Source of the DNA: Polycladomyces abyssicola | GTDB lineage: Bacteria > Bacillota > Bacilli > Thermoactinomycetales > JIR-001 | Direction: 5' to 3' | Assembly (NCBI RefSeq): GCF_018326425.1 | Contig: NZ_AP024601.1 | Coordinates: 153,501 to 217,500, forward strand | DNA length: 64,000 bases | Shown here: positions 19,048-31,399 of the stretch, piece by piece | How the letters are laid out: the number at the start of each line of letters is the position of its first letter | Numbering within the stretch: the first letter of the stretch is position 1 | Made by a program: the position numbers and the translations under genes | The notes under the pieces: model-generated | Seen by the model: only the letters and a program-made list of their open reading frames with translations | Told to the model about the DNA's origin: nothing | The model's database searches: none

Positions 19048-19413
19048 ATGACCAAAGAGCAAATCATTGAAGCGATCAAAGGCATGAGCGTGCTCGAACT
19101 GAATGAATTGGTGAAAGCGATCGAGGAAGAATTCGGCGTGACTGCTGCTGCTCCCGTGGCTGTTGCTGCTCCGGGTGCTGCTGCGGATGCGGCTGCCGAA
19201 AAAACCGAATTCGACGTCATCCTGGCGGATGCGGGTGCTTCCAAAATCAACGTTATCAAAGTGGTGCGCAGCATTACCGGCCTCGGCCTGAAAGAAGCCA
19301 AAGCGTTGGTCGATGGTGCGCCGAGCCCGATCAAAGAAGGCGTCTCCAAAGAAGAAGCCGAAAACATCAAATCCCAACTGGAAGAAGCCGGTGCGAAGGT
19401 GGAACTCAAGTAA
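19048..19413 (+). CDS. rplL: 50S ribosomal protein L7/L12
   Basis: 121 residues. N-terminal dimerisation helices ([20 protein letters not shown]), an Ala-rich hinge ([19 protein letters not shown]), and the factor-binding C-terminal domain [23 protein letters not shown] 19048 follows AAGGAGGTTG. A strong terminator follows. Confidence 0.97.
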   Translation: MTKEQIIEAIKGMSVLELNELVKAIEEEFGVTAAAPVAVAAPGAAADAAAEKTEFDVILADAGASKINVIKVVRSITGLGLKEAKALVDGAPSPIKEGVSKEEAENIKSQLEEAGAKVELK

Positions 19414-19427
19414 CCACCCGCCGGTTG

Positions 19428-19461
19428 ACCCGCCGGCAACTGGGCCGGCGGGTTGTTTTTT
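19428..19461 (+). terminator. Rho-independent terminator after rplL
   Basis: ACCCGCCGGC / GCCGGCGGGT, 10-bp perfect stem, 6-nt loop, then TGTTTTTT. Confidence 0.92.
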
Positions 19462-19478
19462 CATAGGAGGAACGTCAC

Positions 19479-20090
19479 ATGACCGAACATTACTACAGCT
19501 CACAACCGGATACCGCTTCCGATGTGCGGGAGATACACGCCGAACTGCGCGGACGGGCATTTCGATTTCTGACGGATGCAGGCGTTTTTTCCAAAAAAGG
19601 AGTTGATTTCGGCAGCCGCCTGTTGATTGAGACGGCGGCATTGCCGGATGAGGGCGTGTTTGCTGACGTCGGATGCGGCTACGGACCGATTGGCATCGCG
19701 CTGGTTGCGACCGTACCGAACAGTCAGGCTGTTTTGTTGGATGTCAACACCCGCGCAGTGGAACTGGCACGGAAAAATGCGGAGATCAACGGTGTGGCGG
19801 ACCGCGTTACGGCGCTCGTTAGTGACGGGTTCGAGGCGGTGGGGGAACGTCGTTTTGACGCTGTGCTGATCAATCCGCCGATTCGTGCGGGTAAACAGGT
19901 GGTATACCGGCTGTTTGCGGAAGCGAGGGACCATCTGAAACCGAGCGGAACGCTGTGGGTCGTTATCCGCAAGAAACAAGGGGCGGCTTCTGCACGCGAC
20001 GAGCTGAATCGGTTGTTCACATCGGTTGATGTGGCGAAACAAAAAAAGGGGTATTGGATTCTCCGAGCTGAACAGGGAAGAGAGTATTGA
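19479..20090 (+). CDS. ybxB: RsmC-like class I SAM-dependent methyltransferase (YbxB)
   Basis: 203 residues of the small RsmC/RlmG type: SAM motif I ADVGCGYGPIGIAL, acidic motif II DVNTRAVELA, and the catalytic-loop NPPIRAGK (an NPPF-type signature of N2-guanine methylases). Its place between rplL and rpoB is conserved in Bacillales. A 16S rRNA target is the family expectation, not shown here. Confidence 0.9.
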   Translation: MTEHYYSSQPDTASDVREIHAELRGRAFRFLTDAGVFSKKGVDFGSRLLIETAALPDEGVFADVGCGYGPIGIALVATVPNSQAVLLDVNTRAVELARKNAEINGVADRVTALVSDGFEAVGERRFDAVLINPPIRAGKQVVYRLFAEARDHLKPSGTLWVVIRKKQGAASARDELNRLFTSVDVAKQKKGYWILRAEQGREY

Positions 20091-20115
20091 CACAATATCC
20101 CGCCTATGATATCGT
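20087..20115 (+). promoter_or_regulatory. Promoter for rpoB-rpoC
   Basis: TTGACA (20087-20092), overlapping the ybxB stop, 17 nt, TATCGT (20110-20115) with an extended TGA. Another A/T-rich TATAAA lies a few bases further. A leader of about 200 nt follows. Confidence 0.6.
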
Positions 20116-20242
20116 TATAAAATGCTAATAAACTAGTCGGGCGTAGTATACCTTTTTTTAGGCGTACGAGGGAATTTTTCCTTGAAGCAGTTTAAGGGCG
20201 CTAGCAATTGGTTAACATAGGTAAATAGACGCTTAGTAGCTG

Positions 20243-20277
20243 GAAAAATGAGGTGTCCTCGCCCATTTTCTTTTTTT
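20243..20277 (+). terminator. Terminator-like hairpin in the rpoB leader
   Basis: GAAAAATG (20243-20250) pairs with CATTTTC (20264-20270) around an inner GAGG-TGT-CCTC hairpin and is followed by seven Ts. It stands between the promoter and rpoB, so it would act as an attenuator. The rest of the 235-bp gap shows no other gene. Confidence 0.6.
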
Positions 20278-20325
20278 GCTGTTTGATTCGCGCGTCAATC
20301 GACTGGGTACGAGGGGGGAACTTGC

Positions 20326-23300
20326 TTGGCAGGCAAACTTGTCCAATATGGTCGGCGACAGCGCAGAAGTTATGCGAGGATCAACGAGGTTCTGGAACTG
20401 CCCAACCTGATTGAGATTCAGCAACGGTCGTACCAGTGGTTCTTGGAAGAGGGACTGCGCGAAATGTTCCAGGACATCTCGCCGATCGAAGATTTCACCG
20501 GAAACTTGGTCTTGGAGTTTATTGACTACAGTCTGGGTGAGCCCAAGTATTCGGTCGAAGAGTGCAAGGAACGGGATGTTACTTATGCTGCTCCGCTTCG
20601 TGTAAAAGTGCGTCTCATCAATAAGGAGACGGGCGAAGTGAAGGAGCAGGAAGTGTTCATGGGTGATTTCCCGCTGATGACGGAAACGGGAACGTTCATC
20701 ATCAACGGGGCCGAACGGGTCATCGTTAGCCAGCTGGTCCGTTCGCCGAGTGTCTACTACAGCACCAAAGTGGATAAAAACGGAAAACCTGCATACACCG
20801 CCACAGTGATTCCAAATCGTGGTGCTTGGCTGGAGTACGAAACCGATGCCAAAGACATCCTCTATGTCCGGATCGACCGTACCCGGAAGATCCCTGTGAC
20901 GGTGCTTTTGCGTGCCCTCGGTTTCAGTACTGATGCCGAGATTTTGGAACTCTTGGGCGATGACGAATACGTACGCAATACGTTGGACAAAGACAACACC
21001 GGTTCAACGGAAAAAGCGCTGATCGAAATCTACGAACGTTTGCGTCCGGGTGAACCTCCGACTGCGGACAACGCGAAGAGCCTCTTGTATTCTCGCTTCT
21101 TCGACCCCAAACGCTATGATTTGGCGAGTGTGGGTCGCTATAAGATGAACAAGAAGCTGCATATCAAAAATCGCCTCCTCAACCAACGGTTGGCGGAGCC
21201 GATCGTCGATCCCGAAACCGGTGAGATCATTGCGGAAGCCGGGCAGGTGATCGACCGTCGTGTGCTCAACAAAATTCTGCCGCTTTTGGAGAAAGAAGAC
21301 GGTCTCGGTTGGGAGGAACACACCGTTCGCGGTGGGGTGCCGGAGGACGGGACCGTACGACTGCAATCGGTCAAGATCTTCTCTCCTGTAGAAGACGGCA
21401 AGGTGATCAAGGTCATCTCCAACGGTAATGTCGATTCGTCGGTGAAACACATCACCCCGGCCGATATCGTCGCCTCAATCAACTACTTTATCAACCTGCT
21501 CCACGGTGTGGGCAGCACGGACGATATTGACCACCTGGGGAACCGGCGTTTGCGTTCTGTCGGCGAGCTGCTGCAAAACCAGTTCCGTATTGGTTTGTCC
21601 AGGATGGAACGGGTGGTTCGCGAGCGGATGTCGATTCAGGATGCCAATGCCATTACACCGCAGGCGTTGATCAATATCCGCCCGGTGATCGCATCGATCA
21701 AGGAATTCTTCGGCAGCAGCCAGTTGTCGCAATTCATGGACCAGACCAACCCGTTGGCCGAACTGACGCACAAACGGCGTCTGTCCGCGCTGGGACCGGG
21801 TGGACTGACCCGGGAACGCGCCGGTTTCGAGGTGCGGGACGTTCACCACTCGCACTACGGCCGGATGTGTCCGATCGAAACGCCGGAGGGTCCCAACATC
21901 GGGCTGATCAACTCGCTGTCTACCTATGCACGGGTGAACGAATACGGGTTTATCGAAACTCCCTATCGCAAAGTGGACCCGGATACGCACGTGGTCACAG
22001 ACGAGATCGTGTATCTGACGGCCGACGAAGAGGACAACTACTATATCGCACAGGCCAACGAGGAATTGGATGAAGAAGGGCGCTTCGTCAATGAGCAGAT
22101 TATTGTCCGTTACAAAGACGAGCATTTGATTGTTCCTCGTGAGCGGGTCGACTTCATGGACGTATCGCCCAAACAGGTGGTCTCTGTCGCGACGGCGTGT
22201 ATTCCGTTCCTGGAGAACGACGACTCCAACCGGGCGCTGATGGGGTCCAACATGCAGCGTCAAGCCGTGCCGCTGCTGAAGCCGGAAGCGCCGTTCATCG
22301 GTACGGGGATGGAATACAAAGCGGCCCGTGACTCGGGTGTGATGGTTCTGGCGAAACGTCCGGGCGTCGTCGAGCGGGTCACCGCGGACGAAATCTGGGT
22401 TCGCCACGAAGAAGAAGTGGACGGTAAGCTGGTAAAAGGCGACCTGGATAAATACAAGCTCATCAAGTTCCAACGTTCCAACCAAGGGACCTGCATCAAC
22501 CAGCGCCCGATCGTCAAGGTGGGCGACCGTGTGCAAAAAGGCGACACGTTGGCCGACGGTCCTTCCACCGAACAAGGGGAATTGGCGTTGGGCCGCAACG
22601 TGTTGGTTGCTTTTATGACATGGGAAGGGTACAACTACGAAGACGCCATTTTGCTCAGTGAGAAGTTGGTGAAGGAGGACGTCTACACCTCCATTCACAT
22701 TGAGGAATACGAGTGTGAAGCCCGCGACACCAAACTGGGGCCTGAAGAAATCACCCGCGACATCCCCAACGTCGGAGAAGATGCGCTCAAGAATTTGGAT
22801 GAGCGTGGCATCATCCGCATTGGGGCAGAAATCAAAGCGGGGGATATCCTCGTCGGAAAAGTAACGCCCAAAGGTGTGACCGAACTGACGGCCGAAGAGC
22901 GGCTGCTTCACGCCATCTTCGGGGAAAAGGCCCGCGAGGTGCGGGATACGTCCCTGCGTGTACCGCACGGCACGGATGGGATCGTCGTTGACGTCAAGGT
23001 CTTCACTCGCGAAAACGGCGACGAACTGCCCCCGGGAGTCAACCAATTGGTGCGCGTCTACATTGCGCAGAAACGGAAGATTTCCGAAGGGGACAAAATG
23101 GCGGGACGTCACGGAAACAAAGGGGTTATTGCCCGCGTTCTGCCGGAGGAAGACATGCCGTTCTTGCCGGACGGAACCCCGGTGGAAGTCGTTTTGAACC
23201 CGCTCGGCGTGCCGTCGCGGATGAACATCGGTCAGGTGCTGGAAGTGCACTTGGGAATGGCGGCCAAAGCGATGGGCCTGCACATGGCAACACCGGTGTT

Positions 23301-23880
23301 CGACGGTGCGACGGAGCAGGATGTGTTCGAAACGCTGAAAGAAGCGGGATTGCCTGAAGACGGAAAAACCATCCTTTACGACGGGCGCACGGGTGAGCCG
23401 TTCGAAAACCGTGTCACCGTGGGCGTGATGTACATGATCAAGCTGGCCCACATGGTGGACGACAAGATTCACGCGCGTTCGACCGGTCCTTACTCGTTGG
23501 TCACGCAACAACCGCTGGGCGGAAAGGCGCAGTTCGGCGGTCAGCGTTTCGGAGAGATGGAGGTGTGGGCGCTCGAAGCTTACGGTGCCGCCTACACATT
23601 GCAGGAGATACTGACGGTCAAATCGGACGACGTGGTTGGTCGCGTCAAAACCTACGAATCGATCGTCAAGGGAGAGAACGTACCGGAGCCCGGTGTGCCT
23701 GAATCGTTCAAGGTGTTGATCAAGGAACTGCAAAGTCTCGGTATGGATGTCAAGATCCTGTCGGGAGACGAGCAGGAAATCGAGATTCGGGAGATCGATG
23801 AGGAAGATGAGCCAGCGAACGACAGGCTGGGATTCGATCTGGACAGCGGGGAAGGCGAGAAAAAGTCTTCGTCGTCGTGA
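20326..23880 (+). CDS. rpoB: DNA-directed RNA polymerase subunit beta
   Basis: 1184 residues, Bacillus-type length. TTG 20326 follows GGGGGGAACTTGC. The rifampicin region reads [17 protein letters not shown] then [13 protein letters not shown], the susceptible wild-type residues. [12 protein letters not shown] and the C-terminal [17 protein letters not shown] are present. The acidic tail ([14 protein letters not shown]) is poorly conserved. A long open frame on the opposite strand is a GC-rich shadow. Confidence 0.98.
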   Translation: MAGKLVQYGRRQRRSYARINEVLELPNLIEIQQRSYQWFLEEGLREMFQDISPIEDFTGNLVLEFIDYSLGEPKYSVEECKERDVTYAAPLRVKVRLINKETGEVKEQEVFMGDFPLMTETGTFIINGAERVIVSQLVRSPSVYYSTKVDKNGKPAYTATVIPNRGAWLEYETDAKDILYVRIDRTRKIPVTVLLRALGFSTDAEILELLGDDEYVRNTLDKDNTGSTEKALIEIYERLRPGEPPTADNAKSLLYSRFFDPKRYDLASVGRYKMNKKLHIKNRLLNQRLAEPIVDPETGEIIAEAGQVIDRRVLNKILPLLEKEDGLGWEEHTVRGGVPEDGTVRLQSVKIFSPVEDGKVIKVISNGNVDSSVKHITPADIVASINYFINLLHGVGSTDDIDHLGNRRLRSVGELLQNQFRIGLSRMERVVRERMSIQDANAITPQALINIRPVIASIKEFFGSSQLSQFMDQTNPLAELTHKRRLSALGPGGLTRERAGFEVRDVHHSHYGRMCPIETPEGPNIGLINSLSTYARVNEYGFIETPYRKVDPDTHVVTDEIVYLTADEEDNYYIAQANEELDEEGRFVNEQIIVRYKDEHLIVPRERVDFMDVSPKQVVSVATACIPFLENDDSNRALMGSNMQRQAVPLLKPEAPFIGTGMEYKAARDSGVMVLAKRPGVVERVTADEIWVRHEEEVDGKLVKGDLDKYKLIKFQRSNQGTCINQRPIVKVGDRVQKGDTLADGPSTEQGELALGRNVLVAFMTWEGYNYEDAILLSEKLVKEDVYTSIHIEEYECEARDTKLGPEEITRDIPNVGEDALKNLDERGIIRIGAEIKAGDILVGKVTPKGVTELTAEERLLHAIFGEKAREVRDTSLRVPHGTDGIVVDVKVFTRENGDELPPGVNQLVRVYIAQKRKISEGDKMAGRHGNKGVIARVLPEEDMPFLPDGTPVEVVLNPLGVPSRMNIGQVLEVHLGMAAKAMGLHMATPVFDGATEQDVFETLKEAGLPEDGKTILYDGRTGEPFENRVTVGVMYMIKLAHMVDDKIHARSTGPYSLVTQQPLGGKAQFGGQRFGEMEVWALEAYGAAYTLQEILTVKSDDVVGRVKTYESIVKGENVPEPGVPESFKVLIKELQSLGMDVKILSGDEQEIEIREIDEEDEPANDRLGFDLDSGEGEKKSSSS

Positions 23881-23953
23881 GCGCGCCGAATCCCGTGGGT
23901 TTTGCGGAGAAAATCCGGCGTGATATGGGATGATCCTGAGGGAGGAATGCCCT

Positions 23954-26900
23954 GTGCTCGATGTCAACAACTTTGAATTTATGAAAATCGGCCTGGCCTC
24001 TCCGGATAAAATTCGCTCCTGGTCTCGTGGTGAGGTAAAGAAGCCGGAAACGATCAACTACCGGACGCTGAAGCCCGAGAAGGAAGGGTTATTCTGCGAG
24101 AAAATCTTCGGTCCGACCAAGGACTGGGAGTGTCATTGCGGCAAATACAAGCGCGTCCGGTATAAAGGCGTCGTCTGCGATCGATGCGGTGTGGAAGTGA
24201 CGCGGTCCAAAGTGCGGCGTGAGCGGATGGGGCACATTGAGCTCGCCGCACCTGTCTCCCACATTTGGTACTTCAAAGGGATCCCCAGCCGTATGGGGTT
24301 GGTTCTGGACATGTCGCCCCGCGCACTGGAGGAAGTGATCTATTTCGCCTCCTACGTGGTGGTGGATCCGGGACCGACACCGCTGGAGAAAAAGCAATTG
24401 CTTTCCGAAAAAGAGTACCGTGCGTATCGTGAGAAGTACGGCAACGCCTTCACGGCGATGATGGGGGCGGAAGCGATCAAGCGCCTCCTGCAGGAGATCG
24501 ATCTGGACAAAGAGGTCGAAGCACTGAAGGAAGAAATCCAAACGGCGCAAGGACAACGCCGTAACCGGGCGATCAAGCGGTTGGAAGTGCTGGAGGCGTT
24601 CCGCAACTCCGGCAACCGGCCTGAGTGGATGATCCTTGACGTGTTGCCGGTCATTCCGCCGGAATTGCGGCCGATGGTCCAGCTGGACGGCGGACGTTTC
24701 GCCACATCCGACCTGAACGACCTGTACCGCCGCGTGATCAACCGGAACAACCGGTTGAAACGGCTGTTGGACCTGGGTGCGCCGGATATCATCGTTCAAA
24801 ACGAGAAGCGGATGCTGCAAGAGGCCGTGGATGCGCTGATCGACAACGGACGCCGCGGCCGTCCGGTGACAGGCCCGGGTAATCGGCCGCTCAAATCTCT
24901 TTCACACATGCTGAAAGGGAAACAAGGGCGGTTCCGTCAAAACCTGCTCGGTAAACGGGTTGACTACTCCGGCCGTTCCGTGATCGTGGTAGGGCCCAAC
25001 CTGAAAATGTATCAGTGCGGCCTGCCGAAGGAAATGGCACTGGAGCTGTTCAAACCGTTCGTGATGAAAGAATTGGTGGCCAAAGGCCTGGCTCACAACA
25101 TCAAAAGCGCGAAACGCAAAGTGGAGCGAGTCCATCCTGAAGTGTGGGACGTTCTGGAAGAAGTGATCAAAGAACATCCCGTCCTGCTGAACCGGGCGCC
25201 GACGTTGCACCGGTTGGGGATTCAGGCGTTTGAGCCGGTCTTGGTGGAAGGACGTGCCATCAAACTGCATCCGCTCGTCTGTACGGCGTACAACGCTGAC
25301 TTCGACGGGGACCAGATGGCCGTACACGTGCCGTTGTCGGCGGAAGCGCAAGCGGAGGCGCGCGTCCTGATGCTGGCGGCACAGAACATCTTGAACCCCA
25401 AAGACGGAAAACCGGTCGTCACGCCGTCACAGGACATGGTGTTGGGGTCGTATTACCTCACGCTTGAAAAAGAGGGCGAAAAAGGCGAAGGCCGCGTCTT
25501 CGCCACGCCGGGTGAAGCGATCAACGCCTATCAACAGGGGTATGTCACCCTGCACTCGCGGATTGCGATTCCGGCGCGGAGCCTGAATAAAACGTCTTTC
25601 ACGGAAAAACAACAAAACGCCTTGTTGGTGACGACGGTCGGGAAGATCATTTTCAACGAGATTTTCCCGAAAGAGTTCCCGTATATCAACGAACCGACCA
25701 AAGCCAACTTGAAAGGCACGCCGGATCGGTACTTCATCTTTGAAAAAGGGGTCAACATTCCGGAGTTCATCCGGCAACTTCCGGATCCCGGTGCAGTGAA
25801 AAAAGGATATCTCGGCACGCTCATCGCCGAGTGCTTCCGCCGGTTCGGCACCACGCAAACCGCGATCATTCTGGACAACATCAAGGAGCTCGGCTTCAAA
25901 TACTCGACCAAGGCCGGGATCACGATGGCGGTGTCCGACGTGGTGGTGCCGGAAGAAAAGCAGGATATCCTGAAAGAAGCGGAAGAAAAGGTACAGGCCG
26001 TGCTGAAGCAGTACCGCCGCGGTCTGATTACGGACGAAGAGCGGTATAACCGGGTGATCTCGATCTGGAGCCAAGCCAAGGACGACATCACGAATATCTT
26101 GATGAAGAAGCTTGGCAAATTCAACCCGATCTACATGATGGCCAACTCAGGTGCGCGGGGGAACGTCTCTCAGATTACCCAGCTCGCTGGAATGCGGGGT
26201 CTGATGGCCAACCCGTCGGGTCGGATCATCGAGTTGCCCATCAAATCCAACTTCCGCGAAGGCTTGACAGTGTTGGAGTACTTCATCTCCACCCACGGGG
26301 CGCGGAAAGGATTGGCGGATACGGCGCTTCGGACCGCGGACTCGGGATACCTCACCCGACGTTTGGTCGACGTGGCGCAAGACGTCATCGTTCGCGAAGA
26401 GGATTGCGGTACGGACAAGGGTCTGACCGTGCGCACGATTCAAGAAGGCAACGAAGTGATCGAGGAACTGTACGACCGGATCGTCGGCCGGTTGGCGTTC
26501 AAAACGATTCGCCATCCGGAAACGGGCGAAGTGATTGTCGAACGCAACCAAATGATCGACGAAGTGATCGCCAGCAAGATTGTCGAGGCCGGCATCAAGG
26601 AAGTGGAAATTCGCTCGGTGCTCACCTGCCGCACCAACCACGGTGTCTGCAAACGTTGTTACGGACGCAACCTGGCACTGGGCACGCAGGTGGAAATCGG
26701 CGAAGCGGTCGGAATCATCGCCGCTCAGTCGATCGGGGAACCGGGTACCCAGTTGACCATGCGGACCTTCCACACCGGCGGTGTGGCCGGCGACGACATC
26801 ACCCAAGGTTTGCCGCGGATTCAAGAGCTGTTTGAAGCGCGCAATCCGAAAGGGCAGGCCGTCATTACCGAAATTGACGGGGAAGTTGTGGACATCCGCG

Positions 26901-27568
26901 AAGTGAAGGATCGCCGCGAAATCGAGATCAAAGGCGACGTGGAGACCAAAGTGTATCAAGTGCCCTTTGGTTCCCGCATCTCCGTGGCTGTCGGCGATAC
27001 CGTGCAGGCGGGCGATGTGCTGACGGAGGGCTCCGTTGATCCGAAAGACCTGCTCCGGATTCGCGGTGTGCTGGGCGTGCAGGAATATCTGCTGGCCGAA
27101 GTACAGAAGGTATACCGGATGCAAGGCGTGGAGATCAACGACAAGCACGTGGAAGTGATGATCCGGCAGATGTTGCGCAAGGTGCGCATCACCGATGCCG
27201 GCGACACCGATCTTTTGCCTGGTTCGTACGTGGATTTGCACGAATACGAAGAAGCCAACAAAAAAGTGCTGTTGAACGGCGGTGAACCCGCTGTTGCGCG
27301 GCCGGTTCTCTTGGGGATCACGAAAGCTTCGCTGGAAACCGAATCGTTCCTGTCGGCGGCTTCGTTCCAAGAGACGACGCGCGTGTTGACGGATGCAGCC
27401 ATCAAGGGCAAAGTCGACCGTTTGCTCGGGCTGAAGGAGAACGTGATCATCGGGAAACTGATCCCGGCGGGTACCGGTATGGCCCGTTACCGCTCCTTGA
27501 AATTGAACATAAAAGGTCAGGGCGCCGAAGAAGGTGCAGATTCCAAGGAAGCCGTCACGGTCGACTGA
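23954..27568 (+). CDS. rpoC: DNA-directed RNA polymerase subunit beta'
   Basis: 1204 residues. N-terminal zinc motif [20 protein letters not shown], catalytic [12 protein letters not shown], second zinc cysteines ([17 protein letters not shown]) and the bridge/trigger region [17 protein letters not shown] start at GTG 23954 ([13 protein letters not shown]) as in other Bacillales, 8 nt behind GGAGG; an in-frame ATG at 23930 overlaps that site. Confidence 0.98.
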   Translation: MLDVNNFEFMKIGLASPDKIRSWSRGEVKKPETINYRTLKPEKEGLFCEKIFGPTKDWECHCGKYKRVRYKGVVCDRCGVEVTRSKVRRERMGHIELAAPVSHIWYFKGIPSRMGLVLDMSPRALEEVIYFASYVVVDPGPTPLEKKQLLSEKEYRAYREKYGNAFTAMMGAEAIKRLLQEIDLDKEVEALKEEIQTAQGQRRNRAIKRLEVLEAFRNSGNRPEWMILDVLPVIPPELRPMVQLDGGRFATSDLNDLYRRVINRNNRLKRLLDLGAPDIIVQNEKRMLQEAVDALIDNGRRGRPVTGPGNRPLKSLSHMLKGKQGRFRQNLLGKRVDYSGRSVIVVGPNLKMYQCGLPKEMALELFKPFVMKELVAKGLAHNIKSAKRKVERVHPEVWDVLEEVIKEHPVLLNRAPTLHRLGIQAFEPVLVEGRAIKLHPLVCTAYNADFDGDQMAVHVPLSAEAQAEARVLMLAAQNILNPKDGKPVVTPSQDMVLGSYYLTLEKEGEKGEGRVFATPGEAINAYQQGYVTLHSRIAIPARSLNKTSFTEKQQNALLVTTVGKIIFNEIFPKEFPYINEPTKANLKGTPDRYFIFEKGVNIPEFIRQLPDPGAVKKGYLGTLIAECFRRFGTTQTAIILDNIKELGFKYSTKAGITMAVSDVVVPEEKQDILKEAEEKVQAVLKQYRRGLITDEERYNRVISIWSQAKDDITNILMKKLGKFNPIYMMANSGARGNVSQITQLAGMRGLMANPSGRIIELPIKSNFREGLTVLEYFISTHGARKGLADTALRTADSGYLTRRLVDVAQDVIVREEDCGTDKGLTVRTIQEGNEVIEELYDRIVGRLAFKTIRHPETGEVIVERNQMIDEVIASKIVEAGIKEVEIRSVLTCRTNHGVCKRCYGRNLALGTQVEIGEAVGIIAAQSIGEPGTQLTMRTFHTGGVAGDDITQGLPRIQELFEARNPKGQAVITEIDGEVVDIREVKDRREIEIKGDVETKVYQVPFGSRISVAVGDTVQAGDVLTEGSVDPKDLLRIRGVLGVQEYLLAEVQKVYRMQGVEINDKHVEVMIRQMLRKVRITDAGDTDLLPGSYVDLHEYEEANKKVLLNGGEPAVARPVLLGITKASLETESFLSAASFQETTRVLTDAAIKGKVDRLLGLKENVIIGKLIPAGTGMARYRSLKLNIKGQGAEEGADSKEAVTVD

Positions 27569-27670
27569 GAGATGTCCGGTTATATGTCGGCATGAAGTCT
27601 CAAATTCTGCAGCGAATCTTTCCCTGGCGAAAGTGGAAACGAGAAAGCAGATTGTCGGCAAAAGTGATGG

Positions 27671-27749
27671 AGAGGGCGAAAACCCTCTCTCGCTACACGA
27701 CTTGGGGGGATAGGGCGACCCCATGTGGGAAATCGCCCGCCCCATCCCC
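27671..27749 (+). other. Two strong hairpins after rpoC
   Basis: GAGAGGG / CCCTCTC with a short loop (about 27670-27690), then a larger imperfect stem whose outer arms are GGGGAT (27706-27711) and ATCCCC (27744-27749) and whose inner arms are GGGCGA / TCGCCC. Neither has a T-run. They fill most of the 255-bp gap before the L7Ae gene and may cap the rpoBC transcript. Confidence 0.55.
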
Positions 27750-27752
27750 TTA

Positions 27753-27781
27753 TTGACATCCTCTGATCCAGGTGGTAATAT
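27753..27781 (+). promoter_or_regulatory. Sigma-A promoter for the str operon
   Basis: TTGACA (27753-27758), 17 nt, TAATAT (27776-27781) with extended TGG; 42 nt ahead of the L7Ae-like gene and likely the main promoter for rpsL-rpsG-fusA. Confidence 0.85.
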
Positions 27782-27823
27782 ATCTCCGTGTGCTTGGTAA
27801 ATTTCACTTTGGAGGGCTTTATA

Positions 27824-28072
27824 GTGCTTTATGAAAAAGTGAAACAAGCGACCAACATGGTGATCGGTACCAAGCAGACCAAAAAAGCGATCGAGCAAGG
27901 AAAAGCACAAGAGGTGATCGTGGCGAAGGATGCCGACGACAAGGTGACGGCCCCCATCATCTCGATGTGCCGTGATCGGGGTATCGCCGTTGTTCATGTC
28001 GATTCCATGCGCGAACTCGGAAAAGCATGTGGAATCGAAGTCGGCGCAGCCGCGGTTGCGATCCTGAAGTAA
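27824..28072 (+). CDS. rplGB: L7Ae/L30e/S12e-family K-turn RNA-binding protein (YbxF)
   Basis: 82 residues: YEKVKQATNMVIGTKQTKKA start and the family's ELGKACGIEVGAAAVAIL end. K-turn binders of this type bind rRNA and riboswitch kink-turns. GTG 27824 lies 7 nt after GGAGGG. Its place between rpoC and rpsL is conserved in Bacillales. The 153-bp gap to rpsL holds no gene. Confidence 0.92.
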   Translation: MLYEKVKQATNMVIGTKQTKKAIEQGKAQEVIVAKDADDKVTAPIISMCRDRGIAVVHVDSMRELGKACGIEVGAAAVAILK

Positions 28073-28225
28073 ATAAGGAACGACAAGATAGATGACCGCG
28101 TACCGGCGATGGCACGGAACGCGGTTCAATCATGCATGTGAAAGTCGTTCGTGTTCCTTGCTTTTTGATGAGCCGCCCGGCTCTGTGGTCTTGTGAAACA
28201 CCGAATCAAGAGGAGGTGGACCAGG

Positions 28226-28639
28226 ATGCCCACGATTAACCAGCTGGTACGGAAAGGCCGGAAGCAGAAAAAAACCAAATCCAAATCTCCGGCGCTGCAA
28301 TACGGCTACAACAGCTTGCGCAAAGAGTTGATCAAGCAGAGCTCTCCGCAAAAACGGGGCGTCTGCACCCGTGTGGGGACCATGACCCCGAAAAAGCCGA
28401 ACTCAGCACTGCGGAAATACGCCCGTGTGCGCTTGACCAACGGCATCGAAGTGACCGCCTATATTCCGGGAGAGGGTCACAACCTGCAAGAGCACTCCGT
28501 CGTATTGGTGCGCGGCGGACGGGTGAAAGACCTGCCGGGTGTGCGCTACCACATCGTGCGTGGTGCTTTGGATACGGCTGGCGTGCAGAACCGGATGCAG
28601 GGCCGCTCCAAGTACGGGGCCAAACGGCCGAAGAAGTAA
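28226..28639 (+). CDS. rpsL: 30S ribosomal protein S12
   Basis: 137 residues from ATG 28226 ([13 protein letters not shown]) after AGAGGAGGTGG; an upstream in-frame start adds eleven unrelated residues. The streptomycin-sensitive lysines are wild type ([11 protein letters not shown] and [11 protein letters not shown]). Confidence 0.97.
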   Translation: MPTINQLVRKGRKQKKTKSKSPALQYGYNSLRKELIKQSSPQKRGVCTRVGTMTPKKPNSALRKYARVRLTNGIEVTAYIPGEGHNLQEHSVVLVRGGRVKDLPGVRYHIVRGALDTAGVQNRMQGRSKYGAKRPKK

Positions 28640-28674
28640 CGGTTACAGAACCATGATGCAAAGGAGGGATCAGC

Positions 28675-29145
28675 ATGCCTCGTAAGGGACCAGTGCCTCG
28701 CCGTGATGCCCTCCCGGATCCGATTTACAACAGCAAACTGGTGACGCGCTTGATCAACCGGTTGATGTACGACGGGAAGAAGGGGAAGGCACAAAAAATC
28801 CTGTACGAAGCGTTTGATATCATTCGCGAGCGTACGGGCAAAGATCCGATGGAAGTGTTTGAACAAGCCCTGAAAAACGTGATGCCGGTCTTGGAAGTGA
28901 AAGCCCGCCGGGTTGGGGGCGCCAACTACCAAGTGCCGGTGGAAGTGAAACCGGAACGGCGCACGAGCTTGGGGCTGCGTTGGTTGGTCAACTACGCCCG
29001 CCTGCGTGGTGAAAAAACGATGCAGGAGCGTCTGGCCAATGAAATCATGGACGCGGCGAACAACACCGGCGCGGCTGTGAAGAAGAAAGAAGACACGCAC
29101 CGGATGGCGGAAGCCAACCGTGCTTTTGCTCACTACCGCTGGTAA
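28675..29145 (+). CDS. rpsG: 30S ribosomal protein S7
   Basis: 156 residues, normal length: [20 protein letters not shown] start, [19 protein letters not shown] signature. 16S rRNA head assembly protein and, in E. coli, autoregulator of the str operon. Confidence 0.97.
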   Translation: MPRKGPVPRRDALPDPIYNSKLVTRLINRLMYDGKKGKAQKILYEAFDIIRERTGKDPMEVFEQALKNVMPVLEVKARRVGGANYQVPVEVKPERRTSLGLRWLVNYARLRGEKTMQERLANEIMDAANNTGAAVKKKEDTHRMAEANRAFAHYRW

Positions 29146-29179
29146 GCGGACTGCTTGAACACGAAAGGAGACATATCCG

Positions 29180-31255
29180 ATGGCACGTGAGTTCTCCTTG
29201 GAGAAAACGCGGAATATCGGGATCATGGCTCACATCGACGCCGGTAAAACCACGACCACTGAGCGGATCTTGTTCTACACCGGCCGTGTGCACAAAATCG
29301 GGGAAGTGCACGAAGGCGCGGCCACCATGGACTGGATGGAACAAGAACAAGAACGCGGGATCACCATCACTTCCGCGGCGACGACCTGCCAGTGGAAAGG
29401 GCACCGGATCAATATTATCGACACTCCGGGTCACGTGGACTTTACGGTCGAAGTGGAACGATCCCTGCGCGTATTGGATGGAGCGGTTGGGGTGTTCTGC
29501 GCCAAGGGTGGCGTGGAGCCGCAATCGGAAACTGTGTGGCGTCAAGCTGACAAATATGGCGTACCGCGGATCGCGTACGTGAACAAAATGGACATCGTCG
29601 GCGCTGACTTCTACGGTGCGGTGGAGCAAATGCGGGATCGCCTGCAAGCCAACGCCGTTCCGATTCAGTTGCCGATTGGTGCCGAAGACACCTTCGAAGG
29701 AATCATCGACCTCGTCAAAAACTGCGCATACTTCTACCTGGATGATCTGGGTACACAGACGGAAGCGCGGGAGATTCCCGACGAGTACAAGGAGAAAGCG
29801 GAAGAATACCGTACCGCTCTCTTGGAAGCCGTCGCGGAGATTGACGAGGAACTAATGATGAAATACCTCGAAGGGGAAGAAATCACCGAAGAGGAAATCG
29901 TGGCCGCTTTGCGGAAAGGTACCTGTGAAGTGAAAATCACTCCGGTACTGTGCGGTTCCTCGTACAAAAACAAAGGGGTTCAAATGCTCCTGGATGCAGT
30001 AGTCGCATATCTGCCGTCTCCGGTGGACGTGCCGGATATTCGCGGCGAACTGCCGGACGGAACGGAAGCGACCCGGAAATCGGGCGACGACGAACCGTTC
30101 GCTGCATTGGCGTTCAAGATCATGTCCGACCCCTACGTCGGAAAACTCACCTTCTTCCGGGTGTATTCGGGTACGCTCAACTCCGGTTCCTACGTGCTGA
30201 ACTCCACCAAAGGGAAGCGTGAACGGATCGGTCGGATCCTGCAAATGCACGCTAACCACCGTGAAGAGATCAGCACCGTGTACGCCGGGGACATCGCGGC
30301 CGCGGTCGGTCTGAAAGACACGACGACCGGGGACACCTTGTGCGATGAAAAACACCCGATTATCCTGGAATCCATGGTCTTCCCGGAACCGGTGATCTCG
30401 ATCGCCATCGAGCCGAAATCTAAAGCGGACCAAGACAAGATGGCGATGGCGCTGGCCAAACTAGCCGAGGAAGATCCGACGTTCCGCACCCATACGGACG
30501 AAGAGACGGGACAAACCATCATCTCCGGTATGGGCGAGCTGCACCTCGACATCATCGTGGACCGTCTGCGCCGCGAGTTCAAAGTGGAAGCCAAAGTTGG
30601 TAAACCGCAAGTGGCTTACAAAGAAACCTTCCGCAAATCGGCCAAAGTGGAAGGGAAATTCATCCGGCAAACGGGTGGACGCGGTCAATACGGTCACGTC
30701 TGGATCGAATTCGAACCGCTGCCGGAAGGCTCCGGTTTCGTATTCGAAAACAAAATCGTCGGTGGTGTGGTGCCGAAAGAATACATCCCGGCCGTACAGG
30801 CGGGGATCGAGGAAGCCATGCAAAATGGCGTGTTGGCCGGATATCCGATGGTGGACATCAAGGCGACCATCTTCGATGGTTCGTACCACGATGTCGACTC
30901 TTCGGAAATGGCCTTCAAGATCGCCGGCTCTCTTGCCCTGAAAGCGGCCAAGGACAAATGTGACCCTGTGCTTCTGGAGCCGATCATGAGAGTGGAAGTG
31001 GTCGTTCCGGAAGAATACATGGGAGACATCATGGGTGACATCAACTCCCGCCGCGGTCGCGTCGAGGGCATGGAAGCACGCGGCGGTGCCCAAGTGATTC
31101 GCGGTATGGTACCGCTGGCCGAAATGTTCGGTTATGCGACCAGCCTGCGGTCCAAAACGCAAGGACGCGGTACCTTCACGATGCAATTCGACCACTATGA
31201 AGAAGTGCCGAAAAACATCGCGGAAGAGATTATCGCGAACAACGCGGGTAAATAA
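29180..31255 (+). CDS. fusA: Elongation factor G
   Basis: 691 residues, five-domain translocase GTPase. G1 [15 protein letters not shown] near residue 17, G2/switch [13 protein letters not shown] and [18 protein letters not shown]4 NKMD. It lacks any sign of the second EF-G paralogue type. RBS AAAGGAGAC. Confidence 0.98.
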   Translation: MAREFSLEKTRNIGIMAHIDAGKTTTTERILFYTGRVHKIGEVHEGAATMDWMEQEQERGITITSAATTCQWKGHRINIIDTPGHVDFTVEVERSLRVLDGAVGVFCAKGGVEPQSETVWRQADKYGVPRIAYVNKMDIVGADFYGAVEQMRDRLQANAVPIQLPIGAEDTFEGIIDLVKNCAYFYLDDLGTQTEAREIPDEYKEKAEEYRTALLEAVAEIDEELMMKYLEGEEITEEEIVAALRKGTCEVKITPVLCGSSYKNKGVQMLLDAVVAYLPSPVDVPDIRGELPDGTEATRKSGDDEPFAALAFKIMSDPYVGKLTFFRVYSGTLNSGSYVLNSTKGKRERIGRILQMHANHREEISTVYAGDIAAAVGLKDTTTGDTLCDEKHPIILESMVFPEPVISIAIEPKSKADQDKMAMALAKLAEEDPTFRTHTDEETGQTIISGMGELHLDIIVDRLRREFKVEAKVGKPQVAYKETFRKSAKVEGKFIRQTGGRGQYGHVWIEFEPLPEGSGFVFENKIVGGVVPKEYIPAVQAGIEEAMQNGVLAGYPMVDIKATIFDGSYHDVDSSEMAFKIAGSLALKAAKDKCDPVLLEPIMRVEVVVPEEYMGDIMGDINSRRGRVEGMEARGGAQVIRGMVPLAEMFGYATSLRSKTQGRGTFTMQFDHYEEVPKNIAEEIIANNAGK

Positions 31256-31399
31256 TCTCTCGGTTGTTGACAAGTGTTCACTAAGGCGGAAGCCGTCTCT
31301 GAATGATTCATCCGCGGCTTGGCCGTCGGAGCATCGATCGGGGGACGGCGTTCCGCGGAACCTTTTCGCAATCTGACATGCCTGCGGTGCATCATCATG

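Noticed and set aside
20326..23880. Rifampicin-resistance changes in rpoB
   Set aside because: The resistance-determining region has wild-type residues at the usual sites.
21475..24057. 860-codon open frame on the minus strand opposite rpoB
   Set aside because: Shadow of codon bias in rpoB; His/Arg/Phe-rich composition, no ribosome-binding site or recognisable domain.
26147..28129. 660-codon minus-strand frame opposite rpoC
   Set aside because: Runs through rpoC and the intergenic hairpins and promoter; composition is that of an antisense shadow.
31267..31295. TTGACA after fusA as a tuf promoter
   Set aside because: No acceptable -10 at 16-18 nt (the position reads as GC-rich AAGCCG).
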